Origin: Polynucleobacter sp. 78F-HAINBA
GTDB taxonomy: Bacteria; Pseudomonadota; Gammaproteobacteria; Burkholderiales; Burkholderiaceae
Direction of reading: 5' to 3'
Assembly: GCF_018882325.1 (NCBI RefSeq)
Contig: NZ_JACVOQ010000013.1
Span: forward strand, 1 to 42,754
Length of the DNA: 42,754 nt
Part shown: positions 8,631 to 18,087 of the stretch, piece by piece
How the letters are laid out: the number at the start of each line of letters is the position of its first letter
Numbering within the stretch: position 1 is the stretch's first letter
Position numbers and translations under genes: made by a program
The notes under the pieces: generated by a model
The model's input: the letters and a program-made list of their open reading frames with translations, nothing else
Database searches by the model: none
Told to the model about the DNA's origin: nothing

Positions 8631-9695
8631 ATGGCTTTAGTTTCTTTACGACAACTCTTGGATCACGCTGCTGAAAATGGCTATGGCTTGCCAGCATTTA
8701 ACGTTAACAATTTAGAGCAAGTTACTGCAATTATGGAAGCTGCTCATGAAGCAGATTCTCCAGTGATCATGCAAGCTTCTGCTGGTGCCCGTAAATATGC
8801 TGGCGAATCATTCTTGCGTCATTTGATTTCTGCTGCAGTTGAGGCTTACCCACATATTCCAGTCGTGATGCATCAAGACCATGGCCAAAGTCCAGCGGTT
8901 TGTATGGCCGCAATTAAGAGCGGCTTTACTAGCGTGATGATGGATGGCTCCTTAGAGGCTGACGGTAAGACTGTTGCCAGTTATGAATACAACGTCGATG
9001 TCTCCAGGGAAGTGGTGAAATTCTCCCACTCTATTGGGGTTACGGTTGAAGCTGAGTTAGGTGTTCTCGGTTCATTGGAGACAATGCAGGGCGACAAAGA
9101 AGATGGTCATGGTGCTGACGGCAAGATGACGCGCGAGCAATTGCTGACTGACGTTGAGCAGGCTGCTGACTTTGTAAAAGCTACTCAGTGTGATGCTTTG
9201 GCAATCGCCATTGGCACTAGTCATGGCGCCTACAAATTTACTAAGAAGCCTACTGGTGACATCTTAGCAATTGAGCGTATTAAAGAAATTCACACACGTA
9301 TTCCAAATACGCATTTAGTTATGCATGGTTCTTCAAGTGTTCCCCAAGAATTGCTCGCAGAGATTCGTGAATTCGGTGGCGATATGAAAGAAACTTACGG
9401 CGTACCTGTTGAAGAAATTCAAGAGGGCATTAAAAATGGTGTTCGTAAAATCAATATTGATACTGATATTCGTTTGGCGATGACTGGCGCTATCCGCCGC
9501 CACCTGTTTGAAAATCCAAGTAAGTTTGATCCACGTGATTACCTCAAGCCTGCGCGTGAAGCCGCTAAGAAAGTATGTATTGCGCGCTTCAATGCTTTTG
9601 GTAGTTCAGGCCAAGCATCCAAAATTAAGCCAATTCCCCTGGAAAAAATGGCTGAGCTGTATAAGAGTGGCAAATTAGCCCAGATCGTTAAGTGA
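8631..9695 (+). CDS. fba: Fructose-bisphosphate aldolase, class II
   Basis: This zinc-dependent aldolase splits fructose 1,6-bisphosphate into dihydroxyacetone phosphate and glyceraldehyde 3-phosphate. The 354-residue protein shows the class II motifs: [19 protein letters not shown] with zinc-binding His, [41 protein letters not shown] and [17 protein letters not shown]. The insert-bearing form and length match the CbbA/Fba enzymes of Burkholderiales, which also serve the Calvin cycle in some relatives; no Calvin genes are near. The start is preceded by AAGAGAT. purC follows after 7 bp. Confidence 0.96.
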   Translation: MALVSLRQLLDHAAENGYGLPAFNVNNLEQVTAIMEAAHEADSPVIMQASAGARKYAGESFLRHLISAAVEAYPHIPVVMHQDHGQSPAVCMAAIKSGFTSVMMDGSLEADGKTVASYEYNVDVSREVVKFSHSIGVTVEAELGVLGSLETMQGDKEDGHGADGKMTREQLLTDVEQAADFVKATQCDALAIAIGTSHGAYKFTKKPTGDILAIERIKEIHTRIPNTHLVMHGSSSVPQELLAEIREFGGDMKETYGVPVEEIQEGIKNGVRKINIDTDIRLAMTGAIRRHLFENPSKFDPRDYLKPAREAAKKVCIARFNAFGSSGQASKIKPIPLEKMAELYKSGKLAQIVK

Positions 9696-9702
9696 GATAA
9701 AT

Positions 9703-10599
9703 ATGCCAGCTTTGTACGCCACTTCTATTAAGTCCTTGCCTTTGCTCTCCAAAGGAAAAGTGCGTGATGTATACGCACTAGGTGATGACAAGTTACTCAT
9801 GATCACTACCGATCGCTTGTCTGCCTTTGACGTAGTCATGGGTCAGCCCATTCCTGAGAAGGGTATTGTGCTCAACCAAATGGCCAACTTCTGGTTTGAT
9901 AAGTTGGCCAAAGTAATTCCAAATCACTTGACTGGCATTGATCCTGAAAGCGTCGTGCCTGCCGATGAGGTAGATCAAGTCAAAGGCCGTGCAGTAGTAG
10001 CGAAACGACTCAAGCCAATCTTGGTTGAAGCAGTGGTTCGTGGTTACTTGGCTGGTAGTGGTTGGAAAGATTACAAAGAGACTGGAAAAGTTTGCGGGAT
10101 TGCATTGCCAGAAGGTTTGGAAAATGCACAGAAGTTACCTGAACCTATTTTTACTCCTGCAGCTAAAGCAGAAGTGGGTGAGCATGATGAAAATATCTCC
10201 TTTGAAAAGGTAATCGAGACGATTGGTGAGAAGTTGGCCAATGAGATTCGTGAAGTCAGCATTCGTTTGTACAAAGAGGCTTCTGAATATGCCGCGACTC
10301 GCGGGATCATCATTGCTGATACCAAGTTTGAATTTGGCTTGGATGATGCCGGCCAACTGGTATTGATGGATGAAATCCTCACTGCCGATTCTTCCCGTTT
10401 TTGGCCTGCTGAAACCTACTATGTGGGCGCCAATCCCCCTTCCTATGACAAGCAATTTGTTCGTGACTGGCTAGAAACAGCCATGGTCGATGGCAAGCTT
10501 TGGCCAAAAACAGCCCCAGCACCTGCTTTGCCGGCGGATGTTATTGATAAAACGGCAGAAAAGTACCGCGAAGCCCTCGCTCGCTTAACTAAGGCCTAA
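9703..10599 (+). CDS. purC: SAICAR synthase (PurC)
   Basis: PurC joins aspartate to CAIR using ATP in purine synthesis. The 298-residue protein has the family start '[20 protein letters not shown]' with the ATP-binding glycine-rich turn, then [26 protein letters not shown], the [10 protein letters not shown] motif and [14 protein letters not shown]. The length is that of the longer (yeast-like) form common in betaproteobacteria rather than the about 240-residue E. coli form. It is 7 bp after fba, so a glycolysis gene and a purine gene are linked here. An 81-bp gap with a promoter-like sequence precedes purE. Confidence 0.96.
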   Translation: MPALYATSIKSLPLLSKGKVRDVYALGDDKLLMITTDRLSAFDVVMGQPIPEKGIVLNQMANFWFDKLAKVIPNHLTGIDPESVVPADEVDQVKGRAVVAKRLKPILVEAVVRGYLAGSGWKDYKETGKVCGIALPEGLENAQKLPEPIFTPAAKAEVGEHDENISFEKVIETIGEKLANEIREVSIRLYKEASEYAATRGIIIADTKFEFGLDDAGQLVLMDEILTADSSRFWPAETYYVGANPPSYDKQFVRDWLETAMVDGKLWPKTAPAPALPADVIDKTAEKYREALARLTKA

Positions 10600-10604
10600 T
10601 TTCC

Positions 10605-10631
10605 TTGAAGCCCTAAAAAGGCTGGGATAAT
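10605..10631 (+). promoter_or_regulatory. Candidate promoter for purEK-tsaC
   Basis: In the 81-bp purC-purE gap there is TTGAAG (10605-10610) and an extended -10 box TGGGATAAT (10623-10631). The spacer to the GATAAT hexamer is 15 bp, short for sigma-70, but the TGn extension could compensate. TAAGGCCT occurs twice (10590-10597 and 10631-10638), the second inside a 10-bp palindrome. This is a motif-based guess. Confidence 0.35.
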
Positions 10632-10680
10632 AAGGCCTTAGATAGATTAACGATGTAGATCAGGGCATTTGGAGAGGTAA

Positions 10681-11175
10681 ATGAGCAAAAAGCCAGTAGT
10701 CGGAATAGTAATGGGATCCAATTCAGATTGGGACACCATGCAGCACGCCGCTCAAATGCTGGAGCAATTTGGTATTGCACACGAGGCTAAAGTAGTTTCG
10801 GCTCATCGCATGCCAGACGATATGTTTGCTTATGCAGAAAATGCTTCCAAAAATGGCCTCAAGGCGATTATTGCTGGGGCTGGTGGTGCTGCGCATTTGC
10901 CAGGCATGTTGGCATCAAAAACCATTGTTCCAATCTACGGCGTTCCGGTTGCTAGTAAATATTTGCGCGGTGAAGATTCTCTGTATTCCATAGTGCAAAT
11001 GCCTAAAGGCATTCCAGTGGCGACGTTTGCTATTGGTGAAGCAGGCGCTGCAAATGCAGCTTTGCATGTGATTGCTAATTTGGCAGTCAATGATGCTGCT
11101 TTAGCAAAACAGTTAGAAGAGTTCCGTGCGAAGCAGTCCGATACTGCGCGCTCCATGAATTTGCCGGGATACTAA
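10681..11175 (+). CDS. purE: N5-CAIR mutase (PurE)
   Basis: PurE moves the carboxylate of N5-CAIR to give CAIR, acting with PurK. The 164-residue protein has [13 protein letters not shown], the VVSAHRMPD motif with the catalytic His, [13 protein letters not shown] and the segment [15 protein letters not shown]. This is the class I (bacterial) form. A strong Shine-Dalgarno sequence GGAGAGG precedes the ATG. The purK ATG follows the purE stop by 3 bp. Confidence 0.97.
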   Translation: MSKKPVVGIVMGSNSDWDTMQHAAQMLEQFGIAHEAKVVSAHRMPDDMFAYAENASKNGLKAIIAGAGGAAHLPGMLASKTIVPIYGVPVASKYLRGEDSLYSIVQMPKGIPVATFAIGEAGAANAALHVIANLAVNDAALAKQLEEFRAKQSDTARSMNLPGY

Positions 11176-11178
11176 AAG

Positions 11179-12363
11179 ATGGCAGATCGTTTGGAGCCCA
11201 TTTTGCCGGGCTCGTATTTGGGAATTTTAGGTGGCGGTCAATTGGGGCGGATGTTTACACAGGCTGCCCAAGCGATGGGCTACAAGGTCTGTGTTCTAGA
11301 TCCTGGGTCTGACAGTCCTGCCGGCTCCATTGCAGAAAAATTCATTCAAGCTGATTACACCAACTCTGCTGCATTAAAAGAGATGGCGACATTATGCAAA
11401 TCCGTAAGTACTGAATTTGAAAATGTTCCTGCTCAAGCTTTAGATGAGCTCGAGTCTTTAGGCGTATTCGTGGCGCCTCGCAGTAGTTGCGTGTCCCTCG
11501 CTCAAAACCGTGTTGCTGAGAAAAAGTTCTTAGCTACCTGGAAAGCAGAAACTAATATTGGTCCTGCGCCTTACTGTGTGATTGAGCATGATGCAGATAT
11601 TGAGCATGTGCCTGCAGATCTATTTCCTGGCATTCTGAAAACAGCTCGCATGGGTTATGACGGCAAAGGTCAAATTACTGTTTATGACTCTGCCAACCTA
11701 GTTGCGGCTTGGGCTGAATTAGGTAAGGTGCCTTGTGTTCTTGAAAAGCGCATGGATTTGGATTTTGAAGTATCCGCATTGGTAGTGCGAGGATATGACG
11801 ATGCAGTTGTAGCTTATCCAGTTTCACAAAACATTCATCGCGATGGTATCTTGCACACTTCTACAGTGCCAGCGCCATCACTGAAGCCTGCGCAAGAGAA
11901 AAAAATTATTGAAGCTGCTAAAGCACTCATTCGTAAGATTGATTACGTGGGTGTTTTATGTGTTGAGTTCTTTGTGCTCAAGAGCGGCGACATCGTTGCA
12001 AATGAAATTGCTCCGCGTCCGCATAATTCGGGCCACTACACTATGGATGCCTGTGTCAGCAGTCAGTTTGAGCAGCAAGTTAGAAGTATGGCTCGCTTGC
12101 CCTTGGGCGACACCCGCTTACTAGCACCGGTCTCTATGCTCAATCTCTTAGGAGATCTTTGGTACGAAGGTAGTGAAGATAATGTGAGAGAGCCTGCTTG
12201 GGATAAGGTGCTATCTCACCCAGATGCCAAGTTACATCTGTACGGTAAATCCGATCCACGCATGGGTCGTAAGATGGGGCACATCAATTGTTTGGGCGAG
12301 TCGCTCAATCAAGCGCGCCAAAATTGCGCAGCCGTCGCTGTTGAATTAGGGATCGAGCCCTAG
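11179..12363 (+). CDS. purK: N5-CAIR synthetase (PurK)
   Basis: PurK is an ATP-grasp enzyme that makes N5-CAIR from AIR, bicarbonate and ATP. The 394-residue protein starts with LGILGGGQLGRMFTQAA, then 'STEFENVPAQALDEL', the ATP-grasp segment KTARMGYDGKGQ, LEKRMDLDFEVS and 'VANEIAPRPHNSGHYTMD', which bears the metal-binding residues. The length is within the family range. It is packed between purE and the tsaC gene (2-bp gap), so purE-purK-tsaC look like one transcript. Confidence 0.97.
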   Translation: MADRLEPILPGSYLGILGGGQLGRMFTQAAQAMGYKVCVLDPGSDSPAGSIAEKFIQADYTNSAALKEMATLCKSVSTEFENVPAQALDELESLGVFVAPRSSCVSLAQNRVAEKKFLATWKAETNIGPAPYCVIEHDADIEHVPADLFPGILKTARMGYDGKGQITVYDSANLVAAWAELGKVPCVLEKRMDLDFEVSALVVRGYDDAVVAYPVSQNIHRDGILHTSTVPAPSLKPAQEKKIIEAAKALIRKIDYVGVLCVEFFVLKSGDIVANEIAPRPHNSGHYTMDACVSSQFEQQVRSMARLPLGDTRLLAPVSMLNLLGDLWYEGSEDNVREPAWDKVLSHPDAKLHLYGKSDPRMGRKMGHINCLGESLNQARQNCAAVAVELGIEP

Positions 12364-12365
12364 AA

Positions 12366-13460
12366 ATGTCCAGCGATAGTAGCGCACTGCATTCATCTGC
12401 GGTAATCAACGAGGCAGTACAAAATTTGCGAGATGGTGGCTTAGTCGCCTTCCCAACTGAGACGGTCTACGGCTTGGGCGCGGATGCAAAAAACCCTGAT
12501 GCAATCAAACAGATTTTTACTGCTAAGGGCAGGCCATCCAATCACCCGTTAATTGTTCACTTAGCAGCCCCTGACAAGTTTGATCAGGCGCAAGTCGATT
12601 GGGTTCCGGTTCTGGCGCCCTGGGTAAGAGATTTATCGGAAGATGCATTAAAACTCATCAATGCTTTTTGGCCGGGCCCACTAACCCTGGTCTTTAAAAA
12701 AGATAAAAGCGTTTTAAACGAACTGACTGGCGGTCAGGATACGGTAGCAATTCGAGCGCCTGCCCATCCGATTGCTCAGGAGTTACTTCGTAAATTTAAA
12801 GGCGGCGTAGTTGCCCCTTCTGCCAATCGTTTCGGAAAAGTCTCTCCTACGAGCGCTGCTGACGTCCGCAGTGAATTTGAAGGCATGTTAGATCTCATGA
12901 TTTTGGATGGCGGCGATTGCGAAGTCGGTATTGAATCAACCATCATCGATTTATCCTCAGGCGATCATCCGGTCTTATTGCGCCCAGGTCTTATTACTCC
13001 TGGAGAGATTTTTTCCAAGACTGGCATCAAGATCTATTTGCCCGGTGAAGTTAACGCAACTAAGCAAGATGATGGCCTGCCAAGGGTCTCTGGAAGTCTG
13101 CGTGCCCATTACGCCCCGACAACCCCATTAAGAATGTATGCACCAGGTAGAGTTTTGGATGCGCTGAGTGAGTTTCCTGATATTAAGTCACGGGTGGCGG
13201 TTGCGGTTTGGGATTCAGATTCCTCCTTAGGTGAGGATGGACATCCATCTGTGCATTTTGAGGAAGTGATTGTGCCTAGTGACAGCACTTCATTTGCAAG
13301 TCGTTTATATCGCTCTTTGCGAGACTTAGATCAGCAGGGTTGGGATTTGATTCTATTTCCAGAGCCGCCAGCAGGGGAGGAGTGGGATGGCGTTAGAGAC
13401 CGTCTTCAGCGCGCTTGTTTTGGCTCTGGGCCGTCATCTAGTAGCCACGCCAATAGTTGA
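12366..13460 (+). CDS. L-threonylcarbamoyladenylate synthase, Sua5 type
   Basis: This enzyme forms threonylcarbamoyl-AMP from threonine, bicarbonate and ATP for the t6A modification of tRNAs reading ANN codons. The YrdC domain spans about residues 12-215 (VAFPTETVYGLGADA, KGRPSNHPLIVHL, FWPGPLTLVF, APSANRFGKVSPT). A C-terminal Sua5 domain follows after a linker (SGSLRAHYAPTTPLRMY). At 364 residues it is the long Sua5 form rather than the short TsaC form. The last 55 bp overlap the 3' end of dacB on the opposite strand. Confidence 0.94.
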   Translation: MSSDSSALHSSAVINEAVQNLRDGGLVAFPTETVYGLGADAKNPDAIKQIFTAKGRPSNHPLIVHLAAPDKFDQAQVDWVPVLAPWVRDLSEDALKLINAFWPGPLTLVFKKDKSVLNELTGGQDTVAIRAPAHPIAQELLRKFKGGVVAPSANRFGKVSPTSAADVRSEFEGMLDLMILDGGDCEVGIESTIIDLSSGDHPVLLRPGLITPGEIFSKTGIKIYLPGEVNATKQDDGLPRVSGSLRAHYAPTTPLRMYAPGRVLDALSEFPDIKSRVAVAVWDSDSSLGEDGHPSVHFEEVIVPSDSTSFASRLYRSLRDLDQQGWDLILFPEPPAGEEWDGVRDRLQRACFGSGPSSSSHANS

Positions 13461-14965
13461 TCATGCGCCTCTAAACCTCTCCAAGCATTGGGGTGGTTAA
13501 TAAAGGAGGTCACTGCATACATCTTTCCAGATTTGCTCATCACATAGCCAGAGATTGCTCTGACATCGGCAAGTGATCCCGTCTTGATTCGCGCTTCAGG
13601 CTTTTTCTTTAAGTGTAAAAATTTCCGTAAATGCGCCATGAGGCGATTGCGCATCGTGCCATCTGTTCCTGCAATCGGTAGGCTGTTATAAAAAGTATCT
13701 GCTACAGATAAGTTTCGAGCTGCAACTAACAATTGCGTCATATGCTCAGCAGAGATTGCTTCGTTGCGTGATAGGCCGGAGCCGTTCTCAATCACGAGTT
13801 CCGGGAATTGAAGCCCTAATCCCTTTAACCAACTCTGAATTACAAGCTCCCCATTTTCAGTGGTCGCTGGTTTACCCATCTTTTCCAAGGCTAAGGTCAG
13901 CATGAGTTGTCTGGCCATGACGTTATTCGAATACTTATTAATGTCTTGTACGTCATCGCCCAAAGGGATGCCTTCAAACTGCAACAGCAATCGCGCCGCT
14001 AGAGGGACGGCGCCAGACTTTCCGGTGGGTGTTTGAGTCCAAGCTCCACCGGATAATTCCCAGGCTGCAGCAAAGCCTTGAGTCAGAAAGGTGTTGGCAT
14101 CCAAAGCAACAACGTTATAGTTCACCCCTTTGCAGGCATTCGGAAAGCTACCGGAGAACTGTGCAGTCAAGAGTTGGTTGGTAGTGGCTCCATCCCCTTC
14201 AGGATCAAGGTTAAAGCGAATATTACTTTTCCAGTTATCACAAGATTGATCAACTAGCTGCATTTGGTTGATCACTTTGAGTTGAGATAGTGGTGGTGTA
14301 TAGCCAATATCGATAAAGTCTGCAGTACGCGATTTACCCAGTTGAAATGAAAGCGTTCTAAAAGCGTATAGCAGAGGATCGGGCGGCACGTTATAGGCGC
14401 GCAGAGATTCGCCGTCGATGGTGTTGTGCTCCATGACGTTGGGCGCATAGGCGCTTCGATCAAAAAAGAGGTTGCCATCAATTTTCTGAATACCCAGATT
14501 TTGTAGGGCTTTCATCATCTTGGCGAACTCTTCGGGAACTAGTTTTGGATCGCCAGTACCTTGCAAATACAGATTGCCTTTAAGAGTGCCTTGACGAATA
14601 AGCCCGTCGGTATAGATATTCGTGCGCCAGCGATATTGAGGTCCGAGCATATCCAAGCCCGTGAGGGTGGTAATGAGCTTCATCGTAGAGGCAGGGTTCA
14701 TGGCCTGCTGCGAGCGCCAATCTACTTCAGTGGTTGCTGCAATTTTCCCTGGACGCCCTGGGTTAATTTCCACCACTGAAATGCTGATTGCCTCTTTGGG
14801 GATCTGATTTTTTTCAAGGCTTGCGGCTACAGCTTTGGGTATGTACTTTAAAGCGGTCTCTTGGGACACCAGATCAGCGGAATAGGTCTTTGGGCTGAAC
14901 AGCAGGCAGGTCAATAGGCTGAGTAGGAAGGCGGCGGTAGAGGGTGAAGAGTTCTTGGTGCGCAT
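13406..14965 (-). CDS. dacB: D-alanyl-D-alanine carboxypeptidase/endopeptidase (PBP4)
   Basis: DacB is a periplasmic serine peptidase (family S13) that trims and cuts peptidoglycan crosslinks. The 519-residue protein has an N-terminal hydrophobic signal segment (about 10-28). The three active-site motifs are seen: Ser93-x-x-Lys96 in NPASTMKL, SNN in INKYSNNVMA, and KTG in RIKTGSLADV. The length is typical and includes the insert domain between the first two motifs. The start at 14965 is preceded by CTATAGGG, much like the M48 gene start. The 3' end overlaps tsaC by 55 bp, convergently. Confidence 0.93.
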   Translation of the reverse strand: MRTKNSSPSTAAFLLSLLTCLLFSPKTYSADLVSQETALKYIPKAVAASLEKNQIPKEAISISVVEINPGRPGKIAATTEVDWRSQQAMNPASTMKLITTLTGLDMLGPQYRWRTNIYTDGLIRQGTLKGNLYLQGTGDPKLVPEEFAKMMKALQNLGIQKIDGNLFFDRSAYAPNVMEHNTIDGESLRAYNVPPDPLLYAFRTLSFQLGKSRTADFIDIGYTPPLSQLKVINQMQLVDQSCDNWKSNIRFNLDPEGDGATTNQLLTAQFSGSFPNACKGVNYNVVALDANTFLTQGFAAAWELSGGAWTQTPTGKSGAVPLAARLLLQFEGIPLGDDVQDINKYSNNVMARQLMLTLALEKMGKPATTENGELVIQSWLKGLGLQFPELVIENGSGLSRNEAISAEHMTQLLVAARNLSVADTFYNSLPIAGTDGTMRNRLMAHLRKFLHLKKKPEARIKTGSLADVRAISGYVMSKSGKMYAVTSFINHPNAWRGLEAHDQLLAWLLDDGPEPKQAR

Positions 14966-15013
14966 TCCCTATAGAATAAACCTTACGGCTCAATCACCTA
15001 CAACAGTTTCAAA

Positions 15014-17443
15014 TTACTGCTGGTATCTTTTCTTATAAGTTTCGATAGTTTGATTTTGTTGTTTGAGAAGATTGGCAAATCGCTCAAGGCGTCCTGGAAG
15101 CGGTCCGTCAACTTCAAGTAATTCGCACGCATGGATAAATTCAGTAGCTTGCAGCAACTGCGCTCCACCTTTGACTTTATGAATTAGACCCTGAAAGTGC
15201 TTCTCATCAATTTGGGTTTGACTATTGTCAGAGGCTAATTGATCCAGGGCATCTAGATGCACCTTTTCTATTTCCTCTAGGATCACAATGATTTGGAGTG
15301 GGTCGTCTTTAATGAGATTGGCGAAAGCATCGAATGAATAGACCTCATTAGGGGCGGCGGGCTCTTGGCTGGTTTCAAAATAGCGCAAGAGTTCATTCTC
15401 AAGAGCGCCCAAGCTTAGTGGTTTGATGAGTACACCGTTCATACCAGAGGATAAAAACTGATGGCGAGAGTCTAGGGCGTAAATGTCGGCAGTGACGCCA
15501 ATGATGATGAGATCACGATTGCCTTGAGATCGAATTTGTTTAGCTAATTCAGAACCTTGCATGCCAGGCATGGATTGATCTGTCAGCATGAGATCAAAGT
15601 GATGGTCTTTTAGTAAGTCTAGTGCCGCAGTGGCATTCTCACAGACGCAAGTATTGATTCCGAGCGCTTCTAATTGCAGGGACAGTATTTGGCGGCTTGC
15701 TGGATGATCTTCAACCACTAAGGCATGAATGCCGCAGCTTTTTTTGCTTGGTCTTTTCGAGATCAAACTTCTGGATGACGCCGCGAGTGAATCAAAGCAA
15801 GCTAGCTGGGGGGCGGCAATGCTGGTTCTAGGAAGGGCCACTGAAAAGTGAACATTGCTTCCAAAGCCTGGAGCGCTTTCAAAATAGAGGTGGCTGTTCA
15901 TGGAGTTCACTAGATGATTGGTGATGGTCAGTCCAAGCCCTGTGCCCCTCTCTTGCTCTGATAGAGATGACTCTTGAGTGGCAGGCAATTGCTCAAAGGC
16001 TTGCAGAGCTATTTTGATTTGCTCACTGCCCATCCCGACTCCGGTATCAATCACTCTGAACTCGAGTAATTGACCTGCATGATCATCCGCCAGGACGGTG
16101 ATAGAAAAATATACCTCACCCTCGGTGGTGAATTTGATTGCATTGCTGAGTAAATTCTGAAGCACTTGGCGCAAGCGCAAGGCGTCAATCATGAGGACTT
16201 CAGCGATTCGAGGGTCAATCGATGTGTGGAGTAATAGCCCTTGTTTCTTAGCTACCGTTGAAAACGCCGTATGAATATCCATAATTAATTGATGTGGATT
16301 GCAAGGCTCTAAATTCAGAGTAAGTTTTCCAGCTTCAATTTTGGAAATATCCAATACTTGATTGAGCATGCCCAAAAGAGATTCAGCCGACGCTTGAGCA
16401 CTCTTCAATAGCGACTTATCTTTTTTAGGAAACTGCTCGCTACCTAGGAGGAGTTCTTGCACTCCGAGAATGGCATTCATCGGTGTGCGAATTTCATGGC
16501 TCATGGTTGCCAGAAAAGCAGACTTAGCCGCATTTGCTTTTTCAGCTAACTCCTTGGAGTGCAGTAATTCAACTGCAGTTTGCTTTTGATAAAAATACTT
16601 TCTTTGGAGTTGGTAGAACATTGCCCCGCCGACAAGGAAGAGGAGGGCGGTGCTCAGCCAAGGCAACATGCTTGATTTTTGTCCAGGTTCACTTCCTAAT
16701 GCAAAGAGTTGGCGTGAGGCAATGGGATCTAAATCATCAAGAAAGTGACTTAATACATCCTGTAAAGGAGCAGCATGATCGGAGATCAACCAGCGATAGG
16801 CAAAAGGATCTCGGCTGTATAGCCCATCTATTCTTAAGTCTGAATTTTGATACTCTTCTAGCAATCTACGTGCCAAGCGAATGGGCATAACTAGCGCCTC
16901 GATATCGCTTTTAACGAGTGATTGAATTAAGGCTTTGGCTGACTGTGTTTCTTGGTGTTGATTATGACTATCAGCACTGGTAGGTGCATTCTCAAGACCC
17001 CGATCAAAGTACGCGATTTTGAGATTGGGTGATTCAAGCTTGTTTGAGGTTTTAGTGACAACAACATCATGCCCCCAAAAGATGGCTTCAGATAAGGAGC
17101 CGAATTGCAATACATGATCATCAATGCTTGGCGGATCAATAATGAAATCTACTTCGCCTCTGCCGAGTTGCTTTAAACCTTCCGAGTCTGATTTTCTCCA
17201 TACCGGAACATATTGCTGTCGGGTGCATTCTTCCATTTTCGACAATAGGGCTTTAAATGGCCCAGCACTATCACCCTTATTGGATGCGGCAAGATAAGGC
17301 GCATATTTTTCGTGAATGCTAAATCGTACGACTGGATGGGCATCGATCCATGATTGCTCTACCGTACTAAAAGGCCCAGCTTGCACCAGGCCTGCATAGA
17401 TGCAGCAGAGAGAAAATACTTTTTTCAATGTGAATCGATGCAT
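15014..17443 (-). CDS. BvgS/EvgS-like hybrid sensor histidine kinase
   Basis: With the ATG at 17443 the protein has 809 residues; an in-frame GTG two codons earlier (17449) is possible. The order is: signal peptide (about 1-23), one periplasmic solute-binding (SBP_bac_3-like) domain (about 25-250), membrane segment (about 260-278), HisKA with phospho-His316 in MSHEIRTPMN, HATPase (N box NLLSNAIKF, DTGVGM, GTGLGLTI), a receiver domain with Asp622 in LTDQSMPGM, and a C-terminal Hpt domain with His755 in LIHKVKGGAQ. This four-step phosphorelay layout is that of BvgS and EvgS, though those have two sensor domains and BvgS a PAS domain; here there is one sensor and no clear PAS. The start lies a few bases after the response-regulator stop. 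The signal sensed is unknown. Confidence 0.92.
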   Translation of the reverse strand: MHRFTLKKVFSLCCIYAGLVQAGPFSTVEQSWIDAHPVVRFSIHEKYAPYLAASNKGDSAGPFKALLSKMEECTRQQYVPVWRKSDSEGLKQLGRGEVDFIIDPPSIDDHVLQFGSLSEAIFWGHDVVVTKTSNKLESPNLKIAYFDRGLENAPTSADSHNQHQETQSAKALIQSLVKSDIEALVMPIRLARRLLEEYQNSDLRIDGLYSRDPFAYRWLISDHAAPLQDVLSHFLDDLDPIASRQLFALGSEPGQKSSMLPWLSTALLFLVGGAMFYQLQRKYFYQKQTAVELLHSKELAEKANAAKSAFLATMSHEIRTPMNAILGVQELLLGSEQFPKKDKSLLKSAQASAESLLGMLNQVLDISKIEAGKLTLNLEPCNPHQLIMDIHTAFSTVAKKQGLLLHTSIDPRIAEVLMIDALRLRQVLQNLLSNAIKFTTEGEVYFSITVLADDHAGQLLEFRVIDTGVGMGSEQIKIALQAFEQLPATQESSLSEQERGTGLGLTITNHLVNSMNSHLYFESAPGFGSNVHFSVALPRTSIAAPQLACFDSLAASSRSLISKRPSKKSCGIHALVVEDHPASRQILSLQLEALGINTCVCENATAALDLLKDHHFDLMLTDQSMPGMQGSELAKQIRSQGNRDLIIIGVTADIYALDSRHQFLSSGMNGVLIKPLSLGALENELLRYFETSQEPAAPNEVYSFDAFANLIKDDPLQIIVILEEIEKVHLDALDQLASDNSQTQIDEKHFQGLIHKVKGGAQLLQATEFIHACELLEVDGPLPGRLERFANLLKQQNQTIETYKKRYQQ

Positions 17444-17450
17444 ACCCACT

Positions 17451-18074
17451 TTAGCTTTCGATAATGTTGTTCATGCGGCAGAACAAGATCAAATCGGCAA
17501 TGTTGTTAATGCCTAGTTTGTCAAAGACCCTGGTCTTGTAGGTTGCCACCGTCTTATTACTAATGTGCAGTAAGTCCGATATCTGTTGGTTCGTATTGCC
17601 TTTTCCGAGATACTTCATGACCTGCAGTTCGCGATCGGATATCAATGCCAGCTTATCGTTATCGCTTAATGAAGTATTTCCGTTCTTCCCATGCGTGAAG
17701 AAGGTATATCCCTGAGAGATAGCAACGCATGCAGCCAAAATGACATCGGCGCCAGCAGTCTTATTGACAAAGCCATGCGCACCCAAGGATCGCACTCTGC
17801 CGCCATAGACTGCTTCATCTAGACTGGATAGTACTAAGATCCGAACTTCTGGATGCATCAAACCAATTCGTCGGATAACATCAAAGCCATCCGTCTTGGG
17901 CATATCCAAATCCAGAATCACCATATTCGGATTCACTTCTTTGATTGAGCGTAGACACTCCTCCCCATGCTGTGCCTGTCCTGCTATCTCAAAAAGCAAT
18001 TGATCCTGCAACATACTCTTTAATGCCATCAGCATAGCTGGATGGTCATCTACCAACATCACGCGTTTTCTCAT
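17451..18074 (-). CDS. NarL/LuxR-type response regulator, BvgA-like
   Basis: The 207-residue protein has an N-terminal receiver (MLVDDHPAM, phospho-Asp55 in VILDLDMPKTDG, the LVLSS switch region, Lys in FVNKTAGAD) and a C-terminal GerE/LuxR helix-turn-helix (SDRELQVMKYLGKGNTNQQI, then ISNKTVATYKTRVFDKLG). It is almost surely the partner of the hybrid kinase encoded directly downstream, whose Hpt domain would phosphorylate Asp55. BvgA and EvgA share this length and layout. The gene lies 13 bp after the degenerate EAL gene. Targets are unknown, but repeats upstream of the operon are candidates. Confidence 0.93.
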   Translation of the reverse strand: MRKRVMLVDDHPAMLMALKSMLQDQLLFEIAGQAQHGEECLRSIKEVNPNMVILDLDMPKTDGFDVIRRIGLMHPEVRILVLSSLDEAVYGGRVRSLGAHGFVNKTAGADVILAACVAISQGYTFFTHGKNGNTSLSDNDKLALISDRELQVMKYLGKGNTNQQISDLLHISNKTVATYKTRVFDKLGINNIADLILFCRMNNIIES

Positions 18075-18087
18075 TACTTGTCTCCGT

